Positions 23,645-35,499 of a stretch of DNA of 64,000 bases are shown piece by piece. Source of the stretch: Phlegmacium glaucopus. Lineage: Eukaryota; Basidiomycota; Agaricomycetes; Agaricales; Cortinariaceae. The DNA lies in NCBI GenBank assembly GCA_015039465.1, contig MU130029.1:145493-209492 (forward strand). Reading direction: 5' to 3'. Under the pieces are notes generated by a model. The model worked only from the letters and a program-made list of their open reading frames with translations. It did no database searches and was not told the origin of the DNA. The position numbers and the translations under genes were made by a program. Every line of letters starts with the position of its first letter. Positions within the stretch are counted from its first letter, which is position 1.

Positions 23645-25791
23645 GGACTTCTTCTCAGCAGCACGCTCTCCTCGCCTTTCCTATATTGATTTTTCACAAT
23701 CCATCTCTCATCGTTTTCCACTTCCTCATACATCCTCCGAGCACTCATTACTTTTTGACCTTATTTTTCATCCTTACAATGCCGACGCTTTTGAGTCATT
23801 CCTTCTTAAACATAACCTTCTCTCTGATTATCCTTTGCTTCCTTTTAACCTACGACATGGTTTCCCTCTTGGGCGCATGCCCCTTCTCACGCAGACAGTC
23901 ATCATCCCTAACAACCCATCAGCACTGGTCTATGCAGACACCGTCGCCGAATACTTGCAAAAAGAGACTACATCTCGTAGGATGTCCGGTCCTTTCTCTC
24001 GTGAGGAGGTCGAACTTATCCTTCGAGGCCCATTCCAGTCATCCCCCCTCATCGTCTCTGTTCAACCCCAGGAACCTGGCACCCCTGACAAGTTACGAGT
24101 CTGCCAACACCTGTCAAAGAACACAAAAATACACCCATCCGTCAATTCCTATATTCACAAAGATGACTTCCCCACACGATTCGATATGGCTTCCAAAGTG
24201 GCAGATATGGTGAGTGTTCCTATCCTCCCTCTCTGTTTTTTTTCCCCCTCCTTTCGTCCATACTATTTGTCTCCTTTGCGTTTCGTGCGTGGGGATTTCT
24301 TCTTTCATTGCTACAATCTCAATCGTAGCTTGAGGTATTTGTACAACATGTGCGTTACCTTGGACATTATGTCCTCATCATTACGGTCCCTGAAGCACCT
24401 CGGGTCTTCACTGGACTTCATCCATCTAGGATTGACCTCGGGTCTCACCTAGGGCCAGCACGTTGAGCGCTGGCAGCCATCATTGAGGGGCTTTTGAGCC
24501 CTCTCACCCACTTGCTCATCACTATCTTCATTATTATGTTCCGAGACCGCATGGCTCATACAACCATTCGCAGATCGCACTCGCACCACCTGGAGTACAG
24601 GCGTGCACATTAGACATCGAAAAATTCCACCGCACTTGTCCAGTCATACCTTCACATAAACCTTGGCTGGTAGTCCAGGGGGCACCAGGCCAATTTTACA
24701 TCAATCACGCCTACCCATTTGGTGCTGCCAGTGCCAGTAGCAACGCTGGTATGATTGGAAACGCAATAGTCGACATCTGGGAGGGAGAAGGAGTCTCTCC
24801 AGCTCTGAAATATGAAGACGACCTTAAAGTCTTCCGTGTGCCTTCTACCACAGGCACTTTCATTGAGGGTGATTTCCGCTACGATTACGATCGTTCCGAA
24901 ATGTTACGCCGTATTAAACCACTGGGTGTTCCTTGGCACGAGGAGAAAGGGGATGATCATTTCACCTTTATAACGACATTCATTGGTTTCCTGTGGGATA
25001 TTCCCCAGAAACTGGTTAGCCTCCCTGAGGTAAAACGACTCAAGTTTCATGAGCGCGTACGCCGTTTCCTCAATGATTTTGTGACATACGACCACCCATG
25101 CCAACTTCTCGACGTCGAGAAAATCCATGGCTCATTATGCCATGTGGCATTTGTCTACATTAATGGCCGCTCCCACCTTCCTTCACTCTCCAACTTCGCA
25201 GCTTCCTTCCAGAGCACAGGCAGGAACTTCCTGACAAGATATCCGCCTCGCGCTGTGGTCAGAGATCTCGAATGGTGGCTCAAGGAGCTCTCATCACCCT
25301 GTGTTGCTCGCCCACTCCGGCCTCGTGGTCCTTTGCAAGACCTTGGTCTCTACGTTGACGCCTCGACTTCATGGGGTATTGGGATCGTCATGGGGGAGTT
25401 CTGGGCTGCATTCCGTTTGTCGCCCACCTGGAAGATCCCGGGCAGAGACATCTGCTGGTTGGAGACACTCGGGGTCGAGCTCCTGGTATATTTCCTTGAG
25501 CAAAACGGTCTTCATGACTGTCGACTGCTCATCCACTCCGATAACCAAGGTACCATTGGTGCTATGGCTAAAGGCCGAAGCTCTAATACCCACATTAATC
25601 TATCTATTCGACGCACTTACTTAGTCCTCATGGACCTTTTCATCACACCTGATATCATTTACATCGAGTCTGAAGCCAATCCGGCTGATCCTATCTCGCG
25701 CGGAGAACCAGGACCTGTCGGAAAGCAAGTTTTTCCCACATTTATGCTCCCAAGTGAGCTCGCCAACTGTTTCGTTGATGTCCAGCCTTGA
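23601..25791 (+). CDS. DIRS-like pol: reverse transcriptase and RNase H, with an intron
   Basis: Copies the element RNA. The likely first Met is at 23601, overlapping the gag end by 44 bases; a GT-AG intron at 24210-24573 (364 bases) joins MASKVADM to IALAPPGVQACTLDIEKFHR. Catalytic residues: the first Asp in LDIEKFHRTCP, the DD pair in LKYEDDLKVF (about 24808-24835), and RNase H Asp/Glu residues in YVDASTSWGIGI, LGVELLVYF, IHSDNQGTIGAM and EANPADPISRG. No methyltransferase domain is seen. It ends at 25791, 14 bases past the recombinase ATG. The frame appears intact once spliced; if the 364 bases are not removed, the frame closes at 24450. Confidence 0.85.
24210..24573 (+). other. Probable spliceosomal intron inside the retroelement RT
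   Basis: The donor GTGAGT follows GCAGATATG and the acceptor is TTCGCAG before ATCGCACTCGCACC. It is pyrimidine-rich just after the donor region (CTGTTTTTTTTCCCCC). Removing it joins RT in phase 0 with conserved RT sequence on both sides. A spliceosomal intron in a retroelement is unexpected, because reverse transcription of spliced RNA would delete it. Confidence 0.7.
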
Positions 25792-27268
25792 ACGGACTTT
25801 CCCATCGGCAGCCCGTGCTGTCGAGAGGTCAGTGGGTGAGAAGAAGACTTCAGTTCCCATCTCACCGCGCCCCACTCGTCCTCGAAATTCTTTTCATCCC
25901 TATCAAACCCACTCCGCACCAATCCCTACTATTCCCGCTATCTTGTCCACCTCAGCCTCATCCCACCTGACCCCATCTTACTCAACCCCGCCGCACCTAG
26001 ATCATGAGTCTCATACATCAACCATAAACTTAACCCCCATCATTCCTCACCTCATACAACCCCGTAAACCACAGAACGGTCGTTCCATCACATCTAGCCA
26101 CTTCCGCCCTCACGTCGCAGCTGCTGACCGCATCTTTTCATGGGACACCCCTTTTGGCGCTCGTCATAGGGCTGAACTGGCCCGGACTCTTCCTCCTCCT
26201 CTCGTCGAGTCTGCCTTGATGGCAATTAGAGGTGGCTACGCTCCTAACACCAGATCTACGTATGCCGCTGGTCTGAAACGCTTCACGCAGTTTTGTGACA
26301 AGTGGTGTATTGTGGAAGAGGATCGCATGCCAGCACAATACCCTCTCCTTTGCGCATTCATCGGAGAGCACAAGGGATTAGTTGCTGGGGGCACAATCCG
26401 GTCATGGATGTCGGGCTTACGCAGCTGGCATATCGTACATCACGCACCATGGTACGGTGATGACAGCTGGGTCAAATTGGCTCGCGTATCTGCAAACAAA
26501 GAGGGTACTGGCCACAAGATGGCTCTCAGGGCGCCTGTATCTATCGAGCACCTGTTAGCCCTCCATCGCGTCATCAACCTATCAGACCCATTCCATGCAG
26601 CAGTTTGGGCTACTGCCTTAACTACCTTCTGGGGCTGTCGTCGGTTAGGCGAGACCACTGTCGCCGTGGCAGCAGCTTTCAACGGGAGGTACAACGTACT
26701 CCGCTCAGTCATCATCACTACTCGCACATTGCGTGACGGGACTCGTTCAGCAAGCTTCCCAATCCCTTGGACGAAGTCCACCAAGGAAGTGGGCGGCTCC
26801 GTGGTCCTCACCGCACAAGAAAATTCGCCTTTATGCCCTGTCAGAGCCCTCGAGAACCACCTTGCTACCAACTCACCCATTCCCGCTTCCTCAGCTCTCT
26901 TCGCATATATAACGCCTTCCGGCCAACCTAAAAATCTGCTCAGACACGAATTCCTCACATTCGTCACCGGTATCTGGTCCTCCGCCATGCTCGCACACGT
27001 CCTCGGTCACAGCTTCCGTATTGGCGGTGCTGTTGAACTACTCCTTGCCGGGGTATCTCCTGAGGTCGTTGCAGCTATCGGTGGCTGGACCTCTCTGGCC
27101 TTCCTCCTCTACTGGCGTCGCATGGAGGAGATCCTCCCCATGAGCACCTCAAAAGCATATAGAAAAGCCCATATTGATGATCTCGCAGCAATCTTTGAAC
27201 AATTCCGTGTCAGCAACAACATCCCTTCCGCACTCATCACCGCTTCGGACGGTTCGCTTTCGATATGA
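25778..27268 (+). CDS. DIRS-like tyrosine recombinase (integrase)
   Basis: Inserts circular element DNA by tyrosine recombination, in place of a DDE integrase. The ATG at 25778 overlaps the end of the pol frame; 496 residues. An N-terminal SAM-like/core-binding part (YAPNTRSTYAAGLKRFTQFC) precedes the catalytic part. The first catalytic Arg is in WGCRRLGET, the HxxR is GHSFRIGG (about 27004-27027), and the catalytic Tyr is in GGWTSLAFLLYW (about 27080-27115). All key residues are present, unlike the second element in the window. The first 100 residues are Ser/Pro-rich. Confidence 0.9.
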   Translation: MSSLERTFPSAARAVERSVGEKKTSVPISPRPTRPRNSFHPYQTHSAPIPTIPAILSTSASSHLTPSYSTPPHLDHESHTSTINLTPIIPHLIQPRKPQNGRSITSSHFRPHVAAADRIFSWDTPFGARHRAELARTLPPPLVESALMAIRGGYAPNTRSTYAAGLKRFTQFCDKWCIVEEDRMPAQYPLLCAFIGEHKGLVAGGTIRSWMSGLRSWHIVHHAPWYGDDSWVKLARVSANKEGTGHKMALRAPVSIEHLLALHRVINLSDPFHAAVWATALTTFWGCRRLGETTVAVAAAFNGRYNVLRSVIITTRTLRDGTRSASFPIPWTKSTKEVGGSVVLTAQENSPLCPVRALENHLATNSPIPASSALFAYITPSGQPKNLLRHEFLTFVTGIWSSAMLAHVLGHSFRIGGAVELLLAGVSPEVVAAIGGWTSLAFLLYWRRMEEILPMSTSKAYRKAHIDDLAAIFEQFRVSNNIPSALITASDGSLSI

Positions 27269-29834
27269 TATCTTAAATTAGACAGTAGACCTACCTTATC
27301 CAATCAGTTAACCATAGCTCCCCGTAGCTCACCATTGCATCTTCATCTGTACTGCCCACTCGCACTCCTGTAGAACCAACTCATGCCGTGTACCCATGTC
27401 TCATACTTACTCACTACTTACTGCCTGCATTCCCTGAATCCCGCATTGTGTACCCAGACAGAATATTATCGAATTTACCTTGCCCATTTCACGTACTATG
27501 AGACCAATGACACGATTCTGGCAGCCCGAAACAATATGTCAGCACTATCAATCCTTCAAATACTGGCTGGACCCACGGGACACCAGAGCGACGCTCGATT
27601 GGGTAGCCAGTTTGCCTCAGTTCTGCCTCACCAACCTGCCGGCAGGAGCTTTCACTCTGGTGGTACAGCCGGTTGGTTTCGGCATTTGTTTGCCACAATC
27701 GAGCGCACCAGACGCTCAGGTCTTGCTCGGACTCCTCTTCAGATCATTTCTGAATTGATTTGGATCAAACGATTGGGCCGCTATCTCAGGCCAATCAAAT
27801 TTCTCCCGAAAGACTACGCCCAGCTCAGGCTCTGGCCAAATCTTTCGGCGCGATTGGGACCACGCACAGACCAATCCCCTTCGCCTTCCGAGATCCAAAC
27901 CTGAGGAGCCCGGGCAAGCCCTAGGCACAAACAAGGAATCTGTACCCACGGATTCCCTGTTCCATCAGTTTTTACTAAAACTCCTTACATACACTCCCAT
28001 CTGTATAAGACGCGACAGTTAACTTATCAAGTCTTTTCCTAGACGTGGTCTGAGTCCAGCAGACTTTGAAAGAAAGCTTGAAATTCGTTTGGGGTGGGCT
28101 ATCCAAGATCTCGGCTTCCAGTGTTACCATCTTTTCAAGATGTACGAACATGCCCTTCGCACTGTGGTGATTGCTGCTAGCGGTGATTATTGGACGTACT
28201 GTATTGTTACTCGGGCCGATGTACCCAGAGCTAAGGGGGATGTCATGGATAGATGAGCTCGAATTTCCATCTCCCGTAATTCTGGGTACTCGAGATTCCG
28301 ACAAAAGAAGGACATCTCTGATTATCTTCGCGATGCGAAACCTGCTCAATTATAGAATTAAATTCCTTTCAATAGGCCTTATTCACTCAACCACCTATCT
28401 GTCATCTAAAGCTTATAAACTCATTTGTTCACCACCATACCAAAATTTCAACTTCTCACATCGCCTGTCCCATTATGAACTGGAACGGGTGCATAATTCG
28501 GCTTTATATGTCACCACGGATATCTTCTTAACCGTCAGTATGCAATCGATCCCCACTTCGTCAAGTTCCATGTACTACGTATGTATTTACCTCGCTGGGT
28601 TGGACAAAGAATTATAGATTATACATATGGTCCATGGCTAATCCGCTTGTAGTTATGCCATGCCAACGCTGAGCGGTGGACTGCATAGTGTTAAACTCAC
28701 CTGGCCTGAGTAAAGAAGGGCCGTTCAGCAAAATTCTATGTTTACGCTCGTTCCCCGCGTTCGCTTAGAATAAAACTACTTCTCTACTGGTATTTCAGGG
28801 GTTACTATAGATTACACAATATCGTGCGTGAGTGCGGAGAGTAGTAAAACACATCCTCACTAACTCAGGTAAATACTGAGTAAGATGACAAGCACCCCCG
28901 TCGGCTAGTAAGTAAGAGTCTTACTAAGAGGAAAGCTAATGATAAGGAAAGAAGCTGAGGTAAAGAAATAGTGAACCAATAGTAAACGATGGATTAGAAA
29001 ACTGTTGTATAGGTGGGAAGGAAGAAGAAGAGATACAAGTGGTGTTGAGAAGAAATTGTGCTTGGCAATAGTTCTCGTACCAATAATAGACTCATTTCAT
29101 GTGGGTGGGTTGCCTTATTTGACCGGACTGCTCCAGACTGGCGTCGCCGCCTATGAATGGTGAAAATCCATGTGGATGAACAAATCCCATGATTGTGGGG
29201 GTGGCGCCGACTCAATGGCTGATGTGGGAGATGTAGGGTTGCATAACTGAACGTGCACCCAATTTGATCCAGTTGAGCGGTGTGCTAGACTCGGATCCAG
29301 TCTCCTTGGATTAAGTATAAATATGAGAGGGTGGGAAATGTGGATGATTTTTTTTGTGAAGTTTACGGAATTTGGAGTCACTGAGGAGGGACAAGCCGGT
29401 CTTCTAAATGAGGCAGGGCTTTTCATCTTCTTTCATGTCACTGTTTTTTTATTCGTAAACAAATTGCTCACCTACTGCGACGACAAAGTCCCGTTAATGT
29501 TCTACTCATTTGCCGGGGGTCTGCTTATAAATATATCGGCTCAAGCTCTCACCGATGGTCGAACAAACTCTGCAGATTCAGACATGAAAAGAGCCAAACT
29601 TCAAAGGAAAGCCGGCTAGTATAACGTTCAAAGCGTATATTAGAGAAAAAAAGAGGTATCGCTCGAGCGTTCGGAGTAACTTACGGACTACATTTCGAGG
29701 GACATATGGAATAAACAGCAAGAAACCTGAAATAAGTAAAAACTTGAAGTTGAAGTCAAAAAGAGGGACCATTGAGCACAGCGCTCGCAATCCTTCGCAG
29801 GAAAGGCGTTGAGCCAGCCAGCATGGATGAGATC
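27269..29834. other. Downstream region of the DIRS-like element and intergenic DNA
   Basis: The first part probably contains the element's 3' end. Open frames at 27383-27904 and 28171-28617 have no recognisable family. A GGAATC/GATTCC inverted pair is at about 27935-27956. A 47-base block at 28729-28775 matches one beyond the second DIRS-like element. Past 29000 the DNA looks like ordinary intergenic sequence next to the F-box-like gene. Confidence 0.35.
28729..28775 (+). repeat. Candidate DIRS-like terminal repeat block, copy 1
   Basis: The block CAAAATTCTAYGTTTRCG ... CTTAGAATAAAA is shared with 57569-57615 over 47 ungapped bases with about a dozen, mostly transition, differences. Copy 1 lies downstream of a plus-strand DIRS-like element and copy 2 upstream of a minus-strand one. 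That makes it an opposite-end, inverted arrangement relative to element direction, as in DIRS inverted terminal repeats. Confidence 0.5.
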
Positions 29835-31424
29835 TTATAGACGTTGCCACCTTGACCCTTCTAAATCACACTCCACCTGGACACCCAACGATTCCAGGTG
29901 TAGGACTGTATCGTCTAATACTAGACATTGCCGAAACAATACCCTCGTGATGGGGTATCCAATCGTTCGTCTCCAAATTAGAAACGAAATGAACGCCCGA
30001 TAAGGAGCTCCCCACATGGACTCGTCATCCGTGAACACGACAGTGCGTAACGCCGGAAGGGGGATAAAACCTGATGGTTGGATGACTTGCATGTGCGATA
30101 GCAACTTCTTCGTCATGATCGCCGAAAGATTGGCCAACCGAGTTAATTTAGTAGCACGGACAAGGCAAGGGAGTAATGCTGGGTGCATGGCAGGAAGTTG
30201 GAGCTCGAGTGAGGTGAAATTTGAAAAGGCCTCTCGAAGTATGTAGAGAGCGGGTATAAGAAGTGAATCCCAAAATCCAAATTCAAAGTTGTCTATACTA
30301 AGATCGAGACATAGAGTTGGTGGCTTGGCCGTGTGGCCATAGGGGTTGTCCGATGGATCGAAAAGAGAGTGTTCGTTCCATATTGAGAGTGTCGACCTTC
30401 GTGCATAGATGAAGAAAGGACAATTCTCGGGCCGCAGATCGTGGGCATGAGAAAGTCTGCGAAGATATGCCGACAGAACGATGTCGAGCTCAGGACCTGG
30501 GTAACATTCAGAGCAGCGCATTATCAATCTACAGCTGTCAGGGAACCTCAGTCCTTCAATAAATGTATGGGTGTCATGGAGATTAGCATCTAAATTGAGT
30601 GTAGATAATGAAAGTTTGACTTGATCAGTTCGCGGTTCTGAAATTGAGTGGTCGTGCGGGCGCATAGAATTTCCTAAGCGGAGTGAAGTAAGTAAGGGCA
30701 TACGGCTGAGGTGTTCCAACCATTCCGACGCCGTCGGTGCAATCAATGCATTCAAGTTTTCGACCGATAGCGTTGTTAGAGATCGAAGAACAGGGGCTCG
30801 AAAGTCGATGAGACACTCTGTCATTTCCAGTCGTTTTAGGTGTGGTGCGTGACCCGCGAAAAGGGTTGATGGTAAAATGAAGGAATGGGTAGCGCTGTGA
30901 TTGATGTGGTTGATATTGAGATATTCGATATGAGGCGCTGGTTTCTGGAGGCCTTCGACTAAGATACCCCAAGACGAAGCCTCAAACCCAACACGGTAGA
31001 TTCGAATCCTCTTCAAATGTGCCAACTCGGCAGATATAACAAAGGAATCACGACGAGCATAAGACATAGATCCAACCACGATGGGAAATGGGTATGACCG
31101 TTGGAGTAGCTCGTTGTTCCACGCTTTTGAATTTCCTTCGAAATCGACTAATGCACTCCAGAGCGGCTTGACCGAAATAGCGACACTACGCCAATCGTGA
31201 CATGTCTGAGAATAGGAGATGACGGCACGTTGGCGTTGTTGGATAGTGTTTTCGAGGTTGGCGCCCAAAATGAAAATGTATTCCAGCAGATCGGGGTATA
31301 TTCTGAGGATTGGGAGACGTCGATTACTTTCCCGGCGTACGTTGAAGGGATTCTTGATTGCGAGAGGCACAAGACTTGGCGTTGTGCTAGCTAGAGTATG
31401 GTCGTGGATGAAAATCGACGGCAT
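29835..31424 (-). CDS. F-box-like protein, single exon
   Basis: A 529-residue open frame with a clean ATG at 31422-31424. An F-box-like segment near residues 38-85 (LPILRIYPDLLEYIFILGA ... CHDWRSVAISVKPLW) is followed by leucine-rich, repeat-like strands without strict periodicity (HLKRLEMTECLIDF, LRSLTTLSVENL, LTSLRLGNSM). This is the usual layout of the very large agaricomycete F-box-like family, whose members probably bind Skp1 and choose proteins for ubiquitination. The target is unknown. There is no sign of decay. Confidence 0.72.
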   Translation of the reverse strand: MPSIFIHDHTLASTTPSLVPLAIKNPFNVRRESNRRLPILRIYPDLLEYIFILGANLENTIQQRQRAVISYSQTCHDWRSVAISVKPLWSALVDFEGNSKAWNNELLQRSYPFPIVVGSMSYARRDSFVISAELAHLKRIRIYRVGFEASSWGILVEGLQKPAPHIEYLNINHINHSATHSFILPSTLFAGHAPHLKRLEMTECLIDFRAPVLRSLTTLSVENLNALIAPTASEWLEHLSRMPLLTSLRLGNSMRPHDHSISEPRTDQVKLSLSTLNLDANLHDTHTFIEGLRFPDSCRLIMRCSECYPGPELDIVLSAYLRRLSHAHDLRPENCPFFIYARRSTLSIWNEHSLFDPSDNPYGHTAKPPTLCLDLSIDNFEFGFWDSLLIPALYILREAFSNFTSLELQLPAMHPALLPCLVRATKLTRLANLSAIMTKKLLSHMQVIQPSGFIPLPALRTVVFTDDESMWGAPYRAFISFLIWRRTIGYPITRVLFRQCLVLDDTVLHLESLGVQVECDLEGSRWQRL

Positions 31425-32774
31425 GAATGGCCAGGGCTCTTGGAACGATAAAGGATTAATCAGAGTGGGTCAGGAAGGCGCGTTATCGAGCGAAGAAATG
31501 GCATATATACCTCAAATTGTGGAAAGGAGAATTCGATGGGTAAAATCGCTGGACCTTGTGATCGAGTCTAGAAGTCAGGCTGCTTTGTGCGGCTATGTGG
31601 GCGAGAATTGCTGTGTGAGGAGAGCTTAGACTGATAACCTGTAGTGTATTGTCTGTTATAAGTGATGCATGCTCGGCGTAGACGTCAAGCATGTTTACCT
31701 CACAGGTGTGACAGAAGGACCCAGGCTGGACAAGATAAATCTTTATCACAAGAAGCTATGCTAGTTGGAACGAAGTTGACTGATTGAAGTCAGGCACTTG
31801 GCGAATGATAACATGATTTGTACTTCTCTTAAACAATGTGTGCGGACGGTGGCTGAGAAAAACACGGACCATTAAATGCCTGCCAATGTGCCATTTGATT
31901 TGAAGGTCCCAGGGCTTTTCATGTGCCGTCTCCCAAAATAATCAGGTGAGAATAGAAGATGAGTAATCTTGGATCAAGAGAAGAAAACGTCGAAGGTTAT
32001 CTCTCTTGGTGTAATCCTGGTGCATAAGACCCCAGGAATCTGAGGCTCGTTAGAACTTGAGGTTGATATAGAATGCTTGACGTGACGTCGACAAGGACAT
32101 CTCATTGACGTTCGGTAGGTATCAAACTCCGACACAAAAAGGGCTTAGTAATGGTAATTACAGTATGAATGTTATGTTATCAAAGGAAGAACTGATCTAG
32201 GAGATCAGTGAGAGTGAAAGGAAAATTGTGGGCAGTGGTCAAGCTATATTGGATGATTTCAGAAAAAGGACGTTAAGACAATGAAAACGCAAGTCTTTAG
32301 GATTTACTGAGTCTTTAGACAGATTTCACAGTAGAAGTGACGTTGCTTGAATTCGCATATCTTGCAATCCATCTGGTTGCAGGTAAAACGTAGGTAGGGC
32401 TTTGCCTCGTCGTAGATGTCTATGTCTGGGGATGATTTGTTGTATTCCAGATTATCGGAGCTTTAAGTTTAAGCGGCAATCATGCCGCCTCTTTTCCCAC
32501 GTCAGTCCTCAGCCTGTGCTCTTGACACACTTGTCAGTAACAAAAGTCGTATGTAACGTTCCAATTCTCCTTCTATGAAATCTGATATCGAGCTGAGATT
32601 TTTATCTGACACGTCAGCTCCTGAAACCGGACTATCAACGTCAACTCATTTAAAGGCATTGAGTCACTGCAGCATGCTACTCATTGACTCCCATCCCAAA
32701 AAATACTGAGGCCTTGAGGACATACCTTCATTTCTCTCGACGATTTCTCAGACGTTATATACGTCGCCGTGGCC
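31425..32774. other. Intergenic between divergent host genes
   Basis: The shared upstream region of the minus-strand F-box-like gene and the plus-strand membrane protein, so both promoters probably lie here. No coding region is supported. Confidence 0.35.
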
Positions 32775-33752
32775 ATGAATCCTCCGACATCCGTTTCCAC
32801 TCAACCAGCTCCAAATACTAGTCTATCACTGCCGAAAACGACTACCACAGCACTCCAAGTCTCGACCAGGGCTGAAAGCAGCCATCCGTCAACAGCCACA
32901 TATCCGCCAACCAAAGTTCGATTGAGGAGACCAATAGTTGGCCTTAATGATATCTCTGTCCTTATTTGGATCGGCCTACGACTTGCTCCAGTAGCGATTC
33001 TAATTGTGATAGGTTGCGTGTAAGTCTTGCAGGGACTACGCCCTGTTTTTTATCTTATTTTGTCTAATCACCATATGTTCCCTCAGCGCCCTTCTGGGCT
33101 TCTCCTTCGCACTAACTGCATCCACCGGAGCTATCGCACTGTTCGTCGTCTTTTCCCTCCCTTCAGGCCCCTCAAATTCACTTTTTCATCCATCAGGCTC
33201 ACTGGAAACGGCATCCTTCGAGCCGCACACCTTGCGCATTACACAAGCAACGCGTCCGCAGCCTACATCGGGGCAGTAGGCTGCTTAATATCGACCTTCA
33301 TTCTTGCAATATTCACGTCATTCGTTCCGAAGACATACAACAAAGAGGGAAAGGAAATAGTGCCTTGGTATGTCCAGCTATGCACGCATTTGCTCCTCTC
33401 TACACTCTCCGGCACCATAGGGTGTGCTGTTCTCCTCCACCTACACGTCGACCTCGGTGGAATTGATGTTTTACATGCGACACGCGCCGGCGCCCTTGGA
33501 GGCGCTATTTTAGGACCAGGATCGATCTTTGTTGTCCCCTGGGTCATTTCTGCAGTCATGTTCCTCATTTTTTCGCCAGCCTGGCTTGCCATTTCGATGG
33601 GTGCCCAATGGGTGGTCATAAGGTCAAGCGAAACTCGGACATACGGGAGTCATTCGCACTCTTATTGCTACTGCTATGGTACACGAGGAGATGATCCAGA
33701 GATCAATGCAGAATTAGAGAATCTTCCCCGTCCTTCGTTCTCTATTTTTTAG
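32775..33752 (+). CDS. Unrecognised multi-pass membrane protein, three exons
   Basis: Exons 32775-33019, 33087-33140 and 33197-33752 give 284 residues in frame. The first intron is GTAAGT...CAG; the second uses donor GTTCGT and is 56 bases. The N terminus is Ser/Thr/Pro-rich and probably cytosolic or luminal. Hydrophobic segments follow: ISVLIWIGLRLAPVAILIVI, VALLGFSFALTASTGAIALL, AYIGAVGCLISTFILAIF, LLLSTLSGTIGCAVLLHL and IFVVPWVISAVMFLIFSPAW, so about five helices. The tail is hydrophilic. The family is not recognised; small Gly/Ala-rich helices resemble many fungal orphan membrane proteins. The second intron is the least certain part: without it the frame is broken. Confidence 0.6.
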
Positions 33753-34424
33753 ATTTTATCATCAGGGAAAAGGTAAATAGTATACATACAGGTTCAAAAT
33801 CCAGAATATGTGTAGAGAATAGCATGTAGTGCCCAGAACAATGGGCAAACCAAGGAATAATTGGAGTGCCTGTGCAAAGGTCTATACAAATGTCTCTATC
33901 TGCAGATGGGCAGCAAGAATTCCTAGGATAGCAATCCTTTATGAAAAACCAAGGCCATGAAAATGGCACAGAAAGTTTGGTTTCCACGGAAAGTATTCCT
34001 GAAAATGAACAGGAGGAGAATTATTCGGATCAACAATTTGAATAGAATGATTTCTGACTTCACAAGTCGATGCAAGGTAATAAATTTATTACAAAGCTTA
34101 CAATGTCATTGGAAGTCAATCCATACCATGGAACTGTTTGTTGCGCCATCCAATGGAATTGCATGGGATTCCAGCCATGTGAACATGAGCCTAAATTCCG
34201 TTGTCTTTCTTTGCAAACTCAAATCAAAGGAATTTTTAAAATGAGTCAACAATTGTCAATAACAGTTACAAGCTATTAGGAACGAGTACAAGAATTTTAA
34301 AGACAGCGATGAGAAACTTTCAAATGAGAGAAAACAGGAGTGCCGCAGGGGTAGCAGAACAACATCAAGCAAATTCAACATATACCGTATACTACCCCTC
34401 ACCAATTCTTCTTCCTTCGCTTCC

Positions 34425-34600
34425 CAGGCTCAAGCAGTGGTTTGGGCAAAAACCCAAAGGGTTTTTTGACTGAAATAAGGGCCCTGATCTATGGAAAAAC
34501 AAAATATAAGATGAGCTGTGATGGGTGGGAGGGCCCAGGCAGCATAGAAATCTAAGATAGCTGAAATAATTGAAGACAGATTGTGTCAAGTCATGGAAAC
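34425..34600. repeat. Decayed relic of a DIRS-like element end
   Basis: Resembles 51105-51250, the 3' flank of the second DIRS-like element: both have TTGGGGCAAAGACCC-type sequence followed by an AGGGTCTTTT-type run and then a CCTGA(A/T)CTAT word. Here the CG sites have become TG/CA, for instance ACCCAAAGGG in place of ACCCGAAGGG. Coding parts are absent. Confidence 0.55.
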
Positions 34601-34835
34601 AATTGGTAAAGTGAAAAATGAAAGGGAATTATTGTAGTGGAGAAAAATGCTGTGAAAAAGAGAGTATAGGGTGGGCAAACAGAATGAGCTGCTCAGTGTT
34701 GGAATTATTTAGTTATGTGCTGAATCACTGCTGATCACGTCATATTGAATCATAATAGCATCAGTTGATAGGCTGTGAAGCAGAGAAGCTGGTCACATCA
34801 CAATCCTTATCTCCATGTAGACCAAATTCTATGTA

Positions 34836-34905
34836 GTGATGTGCTGGCTTGGCCTGTGGCCTTGGCTTGAGATTTTCAAAGCCACAGGCCATGGCTTTGG
34901 GAAGA
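34836..34905. mobile_element. Probable one-ended relic of a hAT-type MITE
   Basis: Begins TAGTGATGTGCTGGCTTGGC and continues with GGCCTGTGGCC words and their complements. It resembles the left end of the MITE at 8899-9340 (TAGTGATGTTACGGCTCGGC) after loss of its CG sites. No matching right end or target duplication was found. Confidence 0.45.
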
Positions 34906-35499
34906 ATGTAGATGTGAAATATGTTCAAACACCCAAAAAGGGTACTTTATGTATTTAGTTTTATTTTTGAGGGTAAGTTAGAAATGTTGATTTCCAAAGG
35001 TTCAAGTGCTTAGGTCATGTGAATTGTGATTACACTAACAATTTGCACTTGCAAATGTATTAAGTGAGGCTTTTTAGAAGGGATAAGAAATAAAGAGTTT
35101 TTAAAGACTCTGTGAGAATGGTTTTGAAGCTGAGGCTAGACTATTGAGGGGGACTTTTCCCCTCCTCCCTACAGTAAAGAGTGCTTCTTTTTTATATCTA
35201 AAATGAAAGGAAAATTTTAAATGAAATTTTGTGGTGCTGTTGAGCCTGTAGGGTTAACTAAAGAAAATTTATTTTGTTGAATGAATTTTGCAGCCTGTTT
35301 TCTGCCTTTCTTGGCTGTCTTCATTTTTGTGTTAACCTGCCCCTGCCCATGCCATCTTGCCTGTGTATGATTTTCCAGAATGGGAAAGGTCACACTATAA
35401 ATTGTTGTTTGTGTTAATGTTGATCAGCCAAATTGGCCCTGAATCAACACCCAGTCTAGCACCCAATTCAGCACCCAACCTGAACCTACCTCACCTTTC

